The notes under the pieces are model-generated. The model saw only the letters and a list, made by a program, of their open reading frames with translations, was not told the origin of the DNA and did no database searches. The position numbers were made by a program, and so were the translations under genes. Positions 42,427-52,203 of a stretch of DNA of 64,000 bases are shown piece after piece (the first letter of the stretch is position 1; each line of letters starts with the position of its first letter). Source of the DNA: Solimonas sp964507195. Its GTDB lineage: Bacteria; Pseudomonadota; Gammaproteobacteria; Nevskiales; Nevskiaceae. Where the stretch lies: assembly GCA_964507195.1 (NCBI GenBank), contig CAZDPA010000001.1, positions 59,649 to 123,648 on the forward strand, in the 5' to 3' direction.

Positions 42427-44391
42427 ATGGCTGTGCCGGCGTTGTCGGTCATATGGTTGGCCGGGAAGTCTGACCAGCATGTCACTTCGAGCTGTAGCTA
42501 TAGCCGGCCTTGCTTGTTATCTGGTCGAGCTCAGCGGTCTGCAGCAGACCAGTTGCCGGCGGTAACACTGTTAAGCGCGTTGGTGGTTCTCTTGGCTATC
42601 ATCAACAGCACCTCATGGCGCCTGAGAATCAAATTGAACGACGACAAGTCGCTACGGCAATTACTCATCGACAGCGCTGCAACGGGAAATGTCTTAGGTA
42701 CAGTTCATGAGCGCCTGACGGCGGATTATGAAGAGAGAGACGCTCTCGCTCAGGAACTGGCCATGATTCACAACGAGGGTCTGATAGACATCGTCGCAGC
42801 ATTTGCCAGTCTTGAACGGAACTCGCCAAACGGGCCAGATTTTTTCCTTGTCCGACATGTCTTCGAGAATGCTTTGCCACACCTCTCGGCGCCGGTTTGC
42901 GCCGTAATGCACTGTGTCCTCAAGCTCTGCCGTGAAGCCGGGCAGGACATGGCTGCTGGAACCATTTTCAGCAGCTACATTGAGTTCTGCATAAAGGATG
43001 CAGAGCGCCCACGAGAGGCGCTCAAGCTTATCGAAGAAAACGCCGATACCTTGCTCGACATGCTTCCAGCGACCATCGTGGCTGGGTCGAAGCTCGACAA
43101 CCCACACTACGTCGCAGAGCTCTTGCGACTAATTCAGGGTGCCGATCCCGAACTTCGCAAGCGCGCTGTCTTCTCGCTATCCAGAGTACATTGGCCCCTG
43201 GAAGACCGCGTGCCCGCCTCCGTCGTCACCTGCTTGGAAGAGGTTGTGAATACCGGGGCGGATGACCACATTCTGGCGAGTGTCATTCGATCCGCAGTCT
43301 CACTCTTCGAACAAGATAAAGCTCTTTCGGAAGGAATGACGGCTCTCGTCACGCGGGCTCTGGATAAAGGTGATGAGAATGCACTTCATGTCGCTTCTGA
43401 GATGTTCTGGCTCAAAACGAAGGATCTGCCGCCGACACTCCTGGACGCACTACTGGAACGCCTCAGACAGGTGAAGCCAGAAAACGTAGGCACGCTAAAC
43501 AACATTGACCTTGGGGTGGCAAATTTGCTCAAGGGCGATAACCCTGAGCCCGGCTTGCGACTCGTGGAAGACCTACTTGTTGCCCACGGTAGCAACTTAC
43601 CGGTCAAAGTCTTCGATAGTGCGACAGAGCGAATCCTGAAGAGCGAGGCACTGCTTGGCAAAGTTCTTACGCGTTGGTTGCTGCGGGGAGAACCGGCACT
43701 GTGTAAAGCCATACGTGAGTTTACGAGTGCTCACTATGGCAATGACATTCACATAAGCGTAGACGCTTCCGAGCTCCAGCCAGCGAATGACATCCACGTA
43801 ATCTTTGTCGCGCGCAAGGCTATCGGCTATTTGTTCATGAAGCCAGTTACGGCGGCGAGCATAGTGGTCTCATTGATGCGCCATGCAACGAACGAAGAGA
43901 CGCTACAACAACTCGAGAAACTTCTTTTCGATCCCCTGCTGTTGAACTATACCGGCAGCGTTGGAGACTACGTCCAATTGCAGGCGGCAAGCGAGCCCGG
44001 CAAAACAAAGGAGGCTATCGAGTCGGCGATGACGTCTCTCGACCAATACCTCGAAGTCCTCCGCACAGTTCCAAATTTGCCGGCTTTACATGCCAGTCAG
44101 GCACATAGGGAATCGTATCGCCGCCACATGTCTGAATCCGTGGCCAAATCCATCGAGGCTTCCGAGAAGAAGTCGGTTTTCCATGGCCTAGGCCTATTCA
44201 AGCGCAGCACTCTCCTTTACGGAAACAAATCCATCAACTATATCTACGATGGCGATGGTGAACCGCGGCGCATGGAGATTCCATTGTCCAGCCACGGCGT
44301 TTCGATGGAATTCCCTCGAATGGATAACATCGATCCGTTTGGGCTCGACTATATGCTTCGAGTCTTTCGGATGGAGCGGCTCAGCGTATGA
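42427..44391 (+). CDS. Helical-repeat protein paired with a nuclease-like protein
   Basis: Up to 654 residues. Most of the protein is alpha-helical in repeated pairs, HEAT/ARM-like, without a motif I can name. The N-terminus is uncertain. A hydrophobic run (L-P-A-V-T-L-L-S-A-L-V-V-L-L-A-I-I, residues ~43-59) looks like a real TM, while the part before it is unconvincing. In another frame, an ATG at 42479 gives a further hydrophobic segment (A-V-A-I-A-G-L-A-C-Y-L-V) before a stop, so a frameshift near 42555 is possible. A TTG at 42634 would remove the TM. It overlaps the next gene by 4 bases (ATGA), so the two proteins are made together. It could be the sensor or scaffold for the downstream protein. 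Confidence 0.7.
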   Translation: MAVPALSVIWLAGKSDQHVTSSCSYSRPCLLSGRAQRSAADQLPAVTLLSALVVLLAIINSTSWRLRIKLNDDKSLRQLLIDSAATGNVLGTVHERLTADYEERDALAQELAMIHNEGLIDIVAAFASLERNSPNGPDFFLVRHVFENALPHLSAPVCAVMHCVLKLCREAGQDMAAGTIFSSYIEFCIKDAERPREALKLIEENADTLLDMLPATIVAGSKLDNPHYVAELLRLIQGADPELRKRAVFSLSRVHWPLEDRVPASVVTCLEEVVNTGADDHILASVIRSAVSLFEQDKALSEGMTALVTRALDKGDENALHVASEMFWLKTKDLPPTLLDALLERLRQVKPENVGTLNNIDLGVANLLKGDNPEPGLRLVEDLLVAHGSNLPVKVFDSATERILKSEALLGKVLTRWLLRGEPALCKAIREFTSAHYGNDIHISVDASELQPANDIHVIFVARKAIGYLFMKPVTAASIVVSLMRHATNEETLQQLEKLLFDPLLLNYTGSVGDYVQLQAASEPGKTKEAIESAMTSLDQYLEVLRTVPNLPALHASQAHRESYRRHMSESVAKSIEASEKKSVFHGLGLFKRSTLLYGNKSINYIYDGDGEPRRMEIPLSSHGVSMEFPRMDNIDPFGLDYMLRVFRMERLSV

Positions 44392-46100
44392 AGCTGATCA
44401 TTCGGGAGTATCTCTCGTCCCTGAAAGAACGCGGCGAGTTAGACGCGATTTTGCCGGATCTGCTGAGCCAGATTGGCTTGAATGTCTATTCACTCCCGGG
44501 AAGGGGAACGCGCCAGGACGGTGTGGATGTCGGCGCGGTCGGAAGTCTCGACGGCGGGCCTGAGAGAGTTTATTTATTTTCTATCAAGCCCGGGGATCTT
44601 ACGCGGCGGGGCTGGGACGGCGACTCCGAGCAGTCGTTGCGTCCTTCTCTAAATCAGATCATCGATTGCTACATTCCCAACCGACTTCCCGCTGAACACC
44701 GCGGGAAGAGCATCGTCATATGCGTGGCGATAGGTGGGGTCATACAGGAGCAGGTGCGTCCGGACGTCACCGGCTTTTTCGCAAGGTCGTCGACGGACAA
44801 TATCAGCTTTGAGGAATGGAACGGCGATAAGATCGCCGCCTACATCCAATCAAGCTTCCTTCGCGAGGATCTGCTTCCGCACAATGCACGGTCGCTGCTG
44901 AGAAAGTCCCTCGCTATGCTCGACGAGCCCGACACGTCCTGTCGTCACTTCTGTACGCTCATCCGTGAGCTTTCGGACGTGGGGGAACTGGCTGACAAAC
45001 AGCGGATAACGGCTATACGGCAGATGAGCATTTGCCTGTGGATCCTGTTTGCCTGGGCCCGTGAGGCAGGCAACATGGACTCTGCATACCGCTCCGGTGA
45101 AGTTACGCTACTTCACGCATGGAGCGTAACCCGACTAAACCCTGATGCGAACAACAAAACCGCGCGAGCAATTGAAACAGCTTTCTTGTCGGTATTCACG
45201 GCGTACAATCAAATTTGCACAGAGTATCTCGGTGCAAATGTTTTGCCCTACACCGACAAGCTCCACGCCGTGTCCATAGCGATTCACAGTTCGTGCAGTG
45301 TCGACATCAATCTAAAGCTTTTCGACGTCCTAGGAAGACTTGCCGTGGACGGCATCTGGGCCTACTGGGGCGCCTCGCGCTGGACGGAGGCAGATCAGAA
45401 AAAGGCAGCGCTTCGTGAAGCCCAAACGTACATGCAAGCTACGAAAGACCTGATATCAAACAACCCAGGACTTCTGCTACCGATCAAAGATGATCAGGCC
45501 ATTGACATATTCATTGCCGCTCTGTTGCTTGCGATAGACGCCGACAACCATGATTTCATTACGAACTGGCTTGGCGGCATGTTGGATCGGGCACGTTTTT
45601 CCTTCGAAGCCAACGGTAGATACCCCTGCGTACTTCATGCGTATGGCGATCTGCTGGAACATCCGCGATCGACGGATGCTGCCTACCGCGAGAACGCAAC
45701 GAACGCCAGCATCCTTTACCCGACCATAGCAATTTGGGCGGCGCTCCTTGGTGATAACGCGACATATCGCAAATCAGCCACCGTGAAGAAAGAGCTGTTG
45801 CAGCACTGCACCTATCAATTCTGGTATCCAGACGACCGATCTGAAGCGCATTTCTACACAAACGGCGATCACCACGGAGCGGCACTAGCAGATCTACCAA
45901 TAGATCGATCTCGCGAAGATTTCCTGTCGCAGGTCTTTGGAGAATGTGAGCGTTCAGCACAGTTCAAGGAGCTCTCGGCCGTGAAGTTCGGCTGGTGGCC
46001 GCTTGTCGTGATTGCCTGCCGCAACTACCGCCTTCCTTTGCCGCTTCATGTGCTTGAGGGGCTGCGCGGAACCGAAATCCATCGAGATGCAAAGCTTTGA
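44388..46100 (+). CDS. PD-(D/E)XK-like N-terminus with helical C-terminus
   Basis: 570 residues. The first ~170 residues look like a restriction-endonuclease fold: a helix, then G-R-G-T-R-Q-D-G-V-D-V-G-A-V with Asp44/Asp47, then a strand V-Y-L-F-S-I-K with Lys67. In the family the last motif is usually E/Q-x-K; here Ser65 takes the acidic position, so catalysis may need Asp47 and Lys67 only or may be lost. The remaining ~400 residues are helical and unassigned. No signal peptide. It is coupled to the helical-repeat gene by an ATGA overlap. Together they look like a two-gene conflict module; I know of no named system with this exact pair. The fold call rests on motif spacing only. Confidence 0.6.
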   Translation: MKLIIREYLSSLKERGELDAILPDLLSQIGLNVYSLPGRGTRQDGVDVGAVGSLDGGPERVYLFSIKPGDLTRRGWDGDSEQSLRPSLNQIIDCYIPNRLPAEHRGKSIVICVAIGGVIQEQVRPDVTGFFARSSTDNISFEEWNGDKIAAYIQSSFLREDLLPHNARSLLRKSLAMLDEPDTSCRHFCTLIRELSDVGELADKQRITAIRQMSICLWILFAWAREAGNMDSAYRSGEVTLLHAWSVTRLNPDANNKTARAIETAFLSVFTAYNQICTEYLGANVLPYTDKLHAVSIAIHSSCSVDINLKLFDVLGRLAVDGIWAYWGASRWTEADQKKAALREAQTYMQATKDLISNNPGLLLPIKDDQAIDIFIAALLLAIDADNHDFITNWLGGMLDRARFSFEANGRYPCVLHAYGDLLEHPRSTDAAYRENATNASILYPTIAIWAALLGDNATYRKSATVKKELLQHCTYQFWYPDDRSEAHFYTNGDHHGAALADLPIDRSREDFLSQVFGECERSAQFKELSAVKFGWWPLVVIACRNYRLPLPLHVLEGLRGTEIHRDAKL

Positions 46101-46268
46101 CTCAATCAACTGGGGGGCGAATGCACAAAAAAAGGCTTGGAAGCTCCCGAATGCGGGCGCGTTCTCTCGGAGCCGGCCTGTTTGCGGCGCGCTGCCGCAG
46201 CAACAAGCAAATGTCGGCGACACGAAATCGATTGATGCAGCCTAGTATTGCCGCACAAACTGGAGGAA

Positions 46269-46565
46269 ATGATGGACAAGAAACCGCAACTGAAGATCAA
46301 GTATGTCGACCGCCCGGACATTGGCGAGACGTTTGCTGACTCCGTGCATGTATCAAGCTTTGATGGATCGGTGGTCAAGGTCGAGCTGTGCGTGACATAC
46401 CCCGACGGAAGGCCCACTGCGGAAGAGCGCTTGGCCAAGCGTTATCCAACAGGACGGTTGGTTCTTACGGCTGGAGCTGCAATCGATTTGCTCAACCGCT
46501 TGCAGCACATTGTGACGGCCATGGAGCGCGCCGGCATCGCTGGCCGCAAGAAGAAGCCCAACTGA
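46269..46565 (+). CDS. Small protein, DUF3467-like
   Basis: 98 residues from the ATG at 46269 (the ATG at 46272 is equally possible), with a GGAGG ribosome-binding site directly upstream. The pattern of a beta-rich first part (F-A-D-S-V-H-V, V-E-L-C-V-T-Y) followed by R-L-V-L-T-A-G-A-A and a helix (L-L-N-R-L-Q-H-I-V) recalls the small DUF3467 family, whose role is unknown. The C-terminus is basic. It follows the nuclease-like gene by 168 bases and may be separate from it. Confidence 0.65.
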   Translation: MMDKKPQLKIKYVDRPDIGETFADSVHVSSFDGSVVKVELCVTYPDGRPTAEERLAKRYPTGRLVLTAGAAIDLLNRLQHIVTAMERAGIAGRKKKPN

Positions 46566-47115
46566 TGGCGCCGATAAGACCGCGACAGTTCTGGCCCATC
46601 GCCGCTCGCAGCATGCGAGCTCGGATGCAGAGCGCCGCGACGGGCTCCGACATCGGACGACAGTAGGCCTCGTCCCGCATAGCGTCGAAACTAAAGCTGA
46701 GGTCTCCGGGGGCGCGACTTTCCATGAGGTGAGCAGCTTACTGTCTCTGCGCGCACATGATGTGGGCCGTTTTGACTTTCAGAGCAGTTCCGGATAAACC
46801 TGTGGCCAGCGTGCTAGAGCAACAAGGGGAATGCACGCGGCCAATCGGTTGTTCTGATTGGATCTCGGGAGAGTATGAAGCGGGCAGTCTTTGGAAAGGT
46901 CGCGCGCGTGCGCGCCCATCATTCCAGGAACTTGTGTCTGCTTTATTCTGTGCATGGCTTGTCAGTCGACGGCAGGAGCCGACGCGCTGTCTCGCAGCAT
47001 CAGTGTCCGCGGTGAAAGGGAAGCCACCGCTGATTCCATTTGGGCTTATGGCTTGGTGCTACGTAAGGGGATTAGAACTGGACTTGGCGTAGCCAAGTGA
47101 GGTTCAGGGGGATTC
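46566..47115. other. Intergenic stretch before the type I secretion operon
   Basis: A stretch of 550 bases. The open frames here lack coding character. A weak promoter-like pair (TTGACT at 46772 with GATAAA near 46793) is present but not convincing. The operon promoter is expected in this region. Confidence 0.35.
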
Positions 47116-49353
47116 GTGGACGGACGGAGTACAGCGGAGTCCGCTGAGCATGCTGCGCTGTCTGCGCAGACGCCCGCTATTGGCCTCGCTCGGCCCCAGG
47201 ATCCCGACAAGCAGGGTGCTGAGGTCGGGCGCCTGGAGCTGATTTGGCTGCTTGGTAGCATTGCAAGCATCTTTCGCGTTCCGTTTGATCCGCAGCTCGT
47301 AGAGCGCGAATTCCCGCCTCCATGTTCACGTCATACCGTCGACGCCGCTTTGCGCAGCCTCGGGTTGCGGACGGGTTGGCTGGACGTAGATGCCAAATCT
47401 GCTGACGATGCCCGATTCCCGCTCCCGGCCATTGCGTTTCCTCGGAAAGGCAATGCCGAAGGAGATGCGAGGGAGTTGCGGCCCGCATTGCTCGTTCGTG
47501 CAGATGATGCTCGCGTGCTGTATTTCCCGTGCGGATCGGACAAACCGCAGACAGCCTCGCTCGCTGAACTACGACAGCGTTTCGGCGATCTGCTGATCGT
47601 CTCCAAAGCCCCGGAAGCGGCCAACGATGCCGCGGCCGACCCCACAGTTGAGCCTTCAGACAACTCCGAAAAGTTCGGATTCCGATGGTTCATCCCAGAA
47701 CTGCTCAAGCACAAGTCCATCTGGCGCGACGTCCTCGTCGCCTCACTCTTCATCCAGCTCATCGGCCTGACCACGCCGCTGTTCACGCAGGTGATCATCG
47801 ACAAGGTCGTCGTCCACCAGAGCAGAAGCACGCTGATCGTCGTCGGCTGCGGCCTGGCGATGTTCGTGGTCTTCAACGCCGTGATGAGCTGGCTACGGCA
47901 GTACCTTGTGATCCACACCGGCAATCGAATCGATGCGGTGCTCGGCAGCCAAGTGTTCCAGCACCTGATGCGGTTGCCGTTTCCATACTTCGAGCGTCGT
48001 CCCACCGGCACGCTGGTTGCGCGACTGCAGGGCATCGAAACGATCCGCGCCTTCGTCACCGGTGCGGCGGTATCCCTGCTGCTCGACCTACCGTTCCTGC
48101 TGATCTTCCTGGCAGTGATGTTTGCCTACAGCTGGCAGCTGTCCCTGATCGCCTGCGGCATCCTGCTGCTGATCACGATCCTGAGCCTGATCGTCAGCCC
48201 GGTGCTGCGCGACAAGCTCAACCAGCAGTTCATGCTCGGTGCGCGCAATCAGGCCTTTCTGACCGAGTACATCGCCGGTACTGAAACCGTGAAGTCTCTG
48301 CAGATGGAGCCGGTGCTCGATCAGCGTTACGGGGATTATCTAGCGACTTATCTTGGCGCCGGATTCTCCACCCGCCAGCTATCGAACACCTACAACGTCA
48401 TCGCCAATGCGCTTGAACAGACGCTAGTGCTGTCGATCCTGATTGTCGGCGCCCTGCTCGTGATGGAGAACAGCGGCTTTACGATCGGCATGCTCGTAGC
48501 ATTCCAGATGTTTTCTTCGCGCATGACCCAGCCGGTGCTGCGGTTGGTCGGCCTGTGGCAGGAGTTCCAGCAGGCAAACATCGCGGTCAAGCGCCTCGGC
48601 GACGTCATGAACGCACCGACCGAGCCGCACTCGCTGATCCCGCTGCGCAGTCGAGGCGGCGCCGGCCAGATCGACCTGGTCGACTTGAGCTTTCGGCACA
48701 GCGACCAGCATCCCTGGCTCTACCGCAATCTTAACTACACCTTCAAGCCCGGCGCGCTGACCCTGATCATGGGGCCCAGCGGCTGCGGCAAGAGCACGCT
48801 GGCAAAGCTGCTGCAGGGCTTCTATCTCGCCACCGACGGTCAGATCAAGATTGACGGCACTGACCTGCGCCACATGAGTGCGAACGAACTGCGCAGTCTG
48901 TTCGGCATCGTCCCTCAGGAAACGCGCCTGTTCTCCGGAACGCTCTACGACAATCTCCTGCTCGCTAATCCGAACGCGACATTCGACGAGGCCGTCACGG
49001 CGTGCAAGGCCGCCGAGATCCACGACTTCATCCAGGCGCTACCGCAGGGTTATCAGACCTTGGTTGGCGAAAGCGGTGCTGGTTTGTCGGGCGGCCAGAA
49101 GCAACGCATTGCCATCGCTCGGGCACTGCTCAAGCGGCCGAAGATCCTGGTCTTTGACGAAGCCACGAGCAGCGTCGATGTAGAAACTGCGGAAGCACTC
49201 GCGAAAACCGTAATGTCGCTCAAGGGCAAGAAGACGATCCTGTTTATTGCGCATGCGCAGCCAGCCGGACTGGAACCCGATGCAAGGTTGTTGTTCGGCA
49301 CCCGTGCCAGCCAACGGCCAGCAACCCTCAGGCCCGATCCAAGAGCAACGTGA
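47116..49353 (+). CDS. Type I secretion ABC transporter (HlyB/LssB-like)
   Basis: 745 residues from a GTG start. An N-terminal ~150-residue C39-like domain without the catalytic cysteine (as in HlyB) comes first. A six-TM exporter domain and an ATPase domain follow, with Walker A G-P-S-G-C-G-K-S-T (~551-560), signature L-S-G-G-Q-K-Q-R (~656) and Walker B I-L-V-F-D-E-A-T-S. The H-loop His is in I-A-H-A; the final ~25 residues differ from the family's usual end. It should energise one-step export of the 3114-residue RTX protein encoded downstream, with the HlyD-type adaptor at 61545. The stop overlaps the next start (GTGATG). Confidence 0.94.
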   Translation: MDGRSTAESAEHAALSAQTPAIGLARPQDPDKQGAEVGRLELIWLLGSIASIFRVPFDPQLVEREFPPPCSRHTVDAALRSLGLRTGWLDVDAKSADDARFPLPAIAFPRKGNAEGDARELRPALLVRADDARVLYFPCGSDKPQTASLAELRQRFGDLLIVSKAPEAANDAAADPTVEPSDNSEKFGFRWFIPELLKHKSIWRDVLVASLFIQLIGLTTPLFTQVIIDKVVVHQSRSTLIVVGCGLAMFVVFNAVMSWLRQYLVIHTGNRIDAVLGSQVFQHLMRLPFPYFERRPTGTLVARLQGIETIRAFVTGAAVSLLLDLPFLLIFLAVMFAYSWQLSLIACGILLLITILSLIVSPVLRDKLNQQFMLGARNQAFLTEYIAGTETVKSLQMEPVLDQRYGDYLATYLGAGFSTRQLSNTYNVIANALEQTLVLSILIVGALLVMENSGFTIGMLVAFQMFSSRMTQPVLRLVGLWQEFQQANIAVKRLGDVMNAPTEPHSLIPLRSRGGAGQIDLVDLSFRHSDQHPWLYRNLNYTFKPGALTLIMGPSGCGKSTLAKLLQGFYLATDGQIKIDGTDLRHMSANELRSLFGIVPQETRLFSGTLYDNLLLANPNATFDEAVTACKAAEIHDFIQALPQGYQTLVGESGAGLSGGQKQRIAIARALLKRPKILVFDEATSSVDVETAEALAKTVMSLKGKKTILFIAHAQPAGLEPDARLLFGTRASQRPATLRPDPRAT

Positions 49354-51566
49354 TGCGCGATTGTTCTGAAACGATCAACGTGGTTGATAGGACCCAAGCA
49401 GCCTTCGGGTATCGGCTGGCTGTTCTTCTGTCGCCGGCATGCCTACTCGTCTGCAGCGTGTGCTCCGCAGAATCCGGGGGCGAGAACGCAGCTCACCTGC
49501 ATGGTCTTGCTCCGCCGATCCCGCTTACTGCAGCGCAGGCTCGCGACTATGTCGGCAGGCCCGAAGCCGTTAACACACCGGCCAGCGGGCTATCCAAGCT
49601 CAAGACGCTGGCCGAACGCTGGGAAGGTTTGAGAAAAGAGATTCCACTCAAACCGACCTGGAATGTGCGGCCGATGAACGTAAAGCCCTCGGCCACCGAC
49701 GAAGGCATAGTGGCTGCGATACAACAGCAGCCCAGTCCGGGCAAGCTGATGCGGAATCTCATGAAGGAGTTCCGCCCAGTGCGCCATGGCCCCATCGGAC
49801 TTGACCGCTTACCGAGTGAGATCGTCGGCGACCCTCGGGCATGTGAACCTGTGCGCCGCGCGCAGTCGCAAGAGCAATGGTCGAAGCTTCAAGTGCAGCG
49901 CCTCGACGATGTGAATCAATGGCTCTCAAATGCTGCAGCACCCGCGCTCAAACGCTACCGCGAGCAAGCGGATGCCGCGGTGAGCTTCTCCCGAGCCATC
50001 GAAGAAAGGGCGCGACAGGCCGACCACGAGCTTGTCTGGACGATGTATGCAATGTTTGCGCAGGATCTCACGTCGTTCGAGTCTGAGTACCTTGAAGCGC
50101 TGTCAGACGTCTATCGGACCGCCGCGGGCAGCGCACAACTTCCATCGTTCGATGCGATCTGCGCTCGACATGAGAAGGCGCTGGCCCGGATGTCGGTCGA
50201 CGTCAGCGCCAAATCATTTGTCGACCAGCAGCCGGCTCAAAGCGAAGTGCCAGGTGCTGCACCGCTGCCCGCCAACGCGGAGGTCGAATATGCATTGAAG
50301 GTGCTGTGGGAAACGGTGATCGCGAAGCCGGCGCAATCGGGCTCGCGATCGGGGTTCGACGATCGACCAAACCTTCAGTGCGTCAGTCTGCCCAGACGTC
50401 CTGCCCGGGCGCGCGAATCGAAGGAAGAGTTGCCGTTCCTGTGGTTCATCGAGCTTCCGGCCACAGGGGTGGTTGACGACAAGGAACGGCAGTTCCGTCA
50501 GCAGGCGGACGCGCTGGTCAGTGCCGGCCTGATGGAAAGGCGGATCGTACGCGATACGAGCACCGGGGTGCTCACCGAGTCTGTCCGATATGTGCTCACG
50601 GACGCGGGCTGGGCGGTATCAACCACGCACAGACGCCCCTTCTGTCTGGCCTATGGAGCACCGGCCTTCCGTGGGCTGTCGACCTTTCGGCGTATCTCCA
50701 CAGACCCGAAATCCAAACAAGAGCAATACGCCGTAACCGGGAAGACAGGTTTCGCCGGGTCCGGTGCGCTTGAGCCGTGGGCGCGGTCCCTGACCGTGCT
50801 GTCAGCATTTCCTGAGATCCAGGCTCAACTTGATGGCAAGGAGTTCCAGACGACACTGGTGCGGACAGCGCCGAAGCAGTGGACTGTCCATGGCGTGCGC
50901 CCGTCGTCGATCGCTGAACGGCCTGCCGGTGGAAGCCTGCCGCCCGAAAACGAGATCAAGGCGCTGATTCGGCGACGTCATGGTGACGGGCCTGATATTC
51001 CGTGGACCTCCGGGAACATTTGCTTGCCCAGCAGTGAAGACGTCGATGAGTCAGTCCGCACCAGCGATCGTCATTACGCTGTGGCCATCATCGATGGCAA
51101 GGCACGCAAGCCCAATGACCGTGTTGCGAAAGCATTGCCGCAGCTTGAAAATCTGGTCGCCGCTGGCGTTCTCACGAAGAACGTCCGAACAGGGATTCAG
51201 TCCGGTGCCAAGTCGAGCAGATCTGACGCCTCCGGCCACATCTATGAACTAGCCCCTCAATATCGCTCTGCGGTGCTAAAGGACCGTAACAACTGCTTCC
51301 ACTTGGGGAAGGCGGACGTCAAGTTCGTCGCCTTCAGGCAAGACCCGGACGCACGCGGACAACCACACGTCAAGTACAGAATCCGGCTTCGCTACCCCGA
51401 GCCTCCCAAATGGATGACAAACCCACGAGTTCTGGAGCACTGGACGGAGTTGCGGAATCTGTTGACTCACGGTGAGGCGTGCGATGGCAACTTCAACTAC
51501 AGCACAGACGATCAGGATCTACGCGGTGGCGCAGGTAGTTGCTGGTCGGCGTTCGGTCAGGAATAG
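49350..51566 (+). CDS. Secreted protein with a duplicated C-terminal unit
   Basis: 738 residues. A hydrophobic core (L-A-V-L-L-S-P-A-C-L-L-V-C-S-V-C) about 22 residues in suggests a signal peptide or anchor. The C-terminal half shows two copies of one unit. Each has a winged-helix-like piece (A-D-A-L-V-S-A-G-L-M-E-R and L-E-N-L-V-A-A-G-V-L-T-K), then an F-C-L-A-Y-G or F-H-L-G-K strand, and ends with an E-P-W-A- or P-P-K-W-M-type segment. No family name is recognised. It lies between the exporter ATPase and the RTX lipase, joined by overlapping start/stop codons, so it is presumably an envelope accessory of the system. Its function is unknown. Confidence 0.7.
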   Translation: MMRDCSETINVVDRTQAAFGYRLAVLLSPACLLVCSVCSAESGGENAAHLHGLAPPIPLTAAQARDYVGRPEAVNTPASGLSKLKTLAERWEGLRKEIPLKPTWNVRPMNVKPSATDEGIVAAIQQQPSPGKLMRNLMKEFRPVRHGPIGLDRLPSEIVGDPRACEPVRRAQSQEQWSKLQVQRLDDVNQWLSNAAAPALKRYREQADAAVSFSRAIEERARQADHELVWTMYAMFAQDLTSFESEYLEALSDVYRTAAGSAQLPSFDAICARHEKALARMSVDVSAKSFVDQQPAQSEVPGAAPLPANAEVEYALKVLWETVIAKPAQSGSRSGFDDRPNLQCVSLPRRPARARESKEELPFLWFIELPATGVVDDKERQFRQQADALVSAGLMERRIVRDTSTGVLTESVRYVLTDAGWAVSTTHRRPFCLAYGAPAFRGLSTFRRISTDPKSKQEQYAVTGKTGFAGSGALEPWARSLTVLSAFPEIQAQLDGKEFQTTLVRTAPKQWTVHGVRPSSIAERPAGGSLPPENEIKALIRRRHGDGPDIPWTSGNICLPSSEDVDESVRTSDRHYAVAIIDGKARKPNDRVAKALPQLENLVAAGVLTKNVRTGIQSGAKSSRSDASGHIYELAPQYRSAVLKDRNNCFHLGKADVKFVAFRQDPDARGQPHVKYRIRLRYPEPPKWMTNPRVLEHWTELRNLLTHGEACDGNFNYSTDDQDLRGGAGSCWSAFGQE

Positions 51567-51575
51567 GGAAAGCGC

Positions 51576-52193
51576 ATGAATGCACCTAAAGTAGCTTGGT
51601 ATTGGCCACGCCAGCGGTTTGTCTCTTCGTGCAACTGGGCAGTAATAGCTTCCAGCGTGCTGACGAAATGGAGGCAACAAAGAAGAAAGGAGCGGTGTCC
51701 GCCGCCGCTGATAAGTAAATCTGTTTCCTTTCTATTCCGCAGCGTAAAAAAACTCCTTCTCACCATAACGATGATATCTGCCGTGGTCTCAACGGGCTGC
51801 TACGAGCAGCTTGCCCTCGATTGGCAAATGAGAGGGCTGTGTAGCGAAGACGGGGGGCGAAAAGTTTATGAGACGGTGATGTTGCCTGACGAGATGTTCA
51901 GTGAACGCGGAGAACCGTTTCCCCAGTATCGAAGGAATCCTCTAGAGGAGCGCCTAGGCTCGGAGTACCGGTTAATTTTGGAGATAAAAACCCTCAAAGA
52001 AGGGAATCCAAGCCTTACCAGATTCCACAGCCTAGTTGTGCGAAAAATAGACAGTAAAACCTTAGGCGAGTCCGTTGCCTACTCGCGCGTCGGCGGCGAT
52101 CTGCCGGGGCCATGGCATCCCAGTTTTTCGACATGCCCAGAGGGGCTGAACGGCGAAGTGGGTCTGGTAAGAGCAATCTTCATAAAGCAATAG
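51576..52193 (+). CDS. Putative small lipoprotein before the RTX lipase
   Basis: 205 codons in the longest frame, but the real start is probably internal. The segment V-K-K-L-L-L-T-I-T-M-I-S-A-V-V-S-T-G-C is a lipoprotein signal with lipobox S-T-G-C, and the ~65 residues before it look non-coding. No ATG fits neatly before it: the ATG near 51769 gives a very short signal, so a rare start codon may be used. The mature part, ~130 residues, is beta-rich and unassigned. It lies 10 bases upstream of the RTX lipase gene. Its base composition is lower in GC than that of the secretion genes and resembles the lipase part. By position it could protect the cell from the lipase, as Tli lipoproteins do for type VI lipases; that is inference. 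Confidence 0.6.
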   Translation: MNAPKVAWYWPRQRFVSSCNWAVIASSVLTKWRQQRRKERCPPPLISKSVSFLFRSVKKLLLTITMISAVVSTGCYEQLALDWQMRGLCSEDGGRKVYETVMLPDEMFSERGEPFPQYRRNPLEERLGSEYRLILEIKTLKEGNPSLTRFHSLVVRKIDSKTLGESVAYSRVGGDLPGPWHPSFSTCPEGLNGEVGLVRAIFIKQ

Positions 52194-52203
52194 GAAGACC
52201 AAT

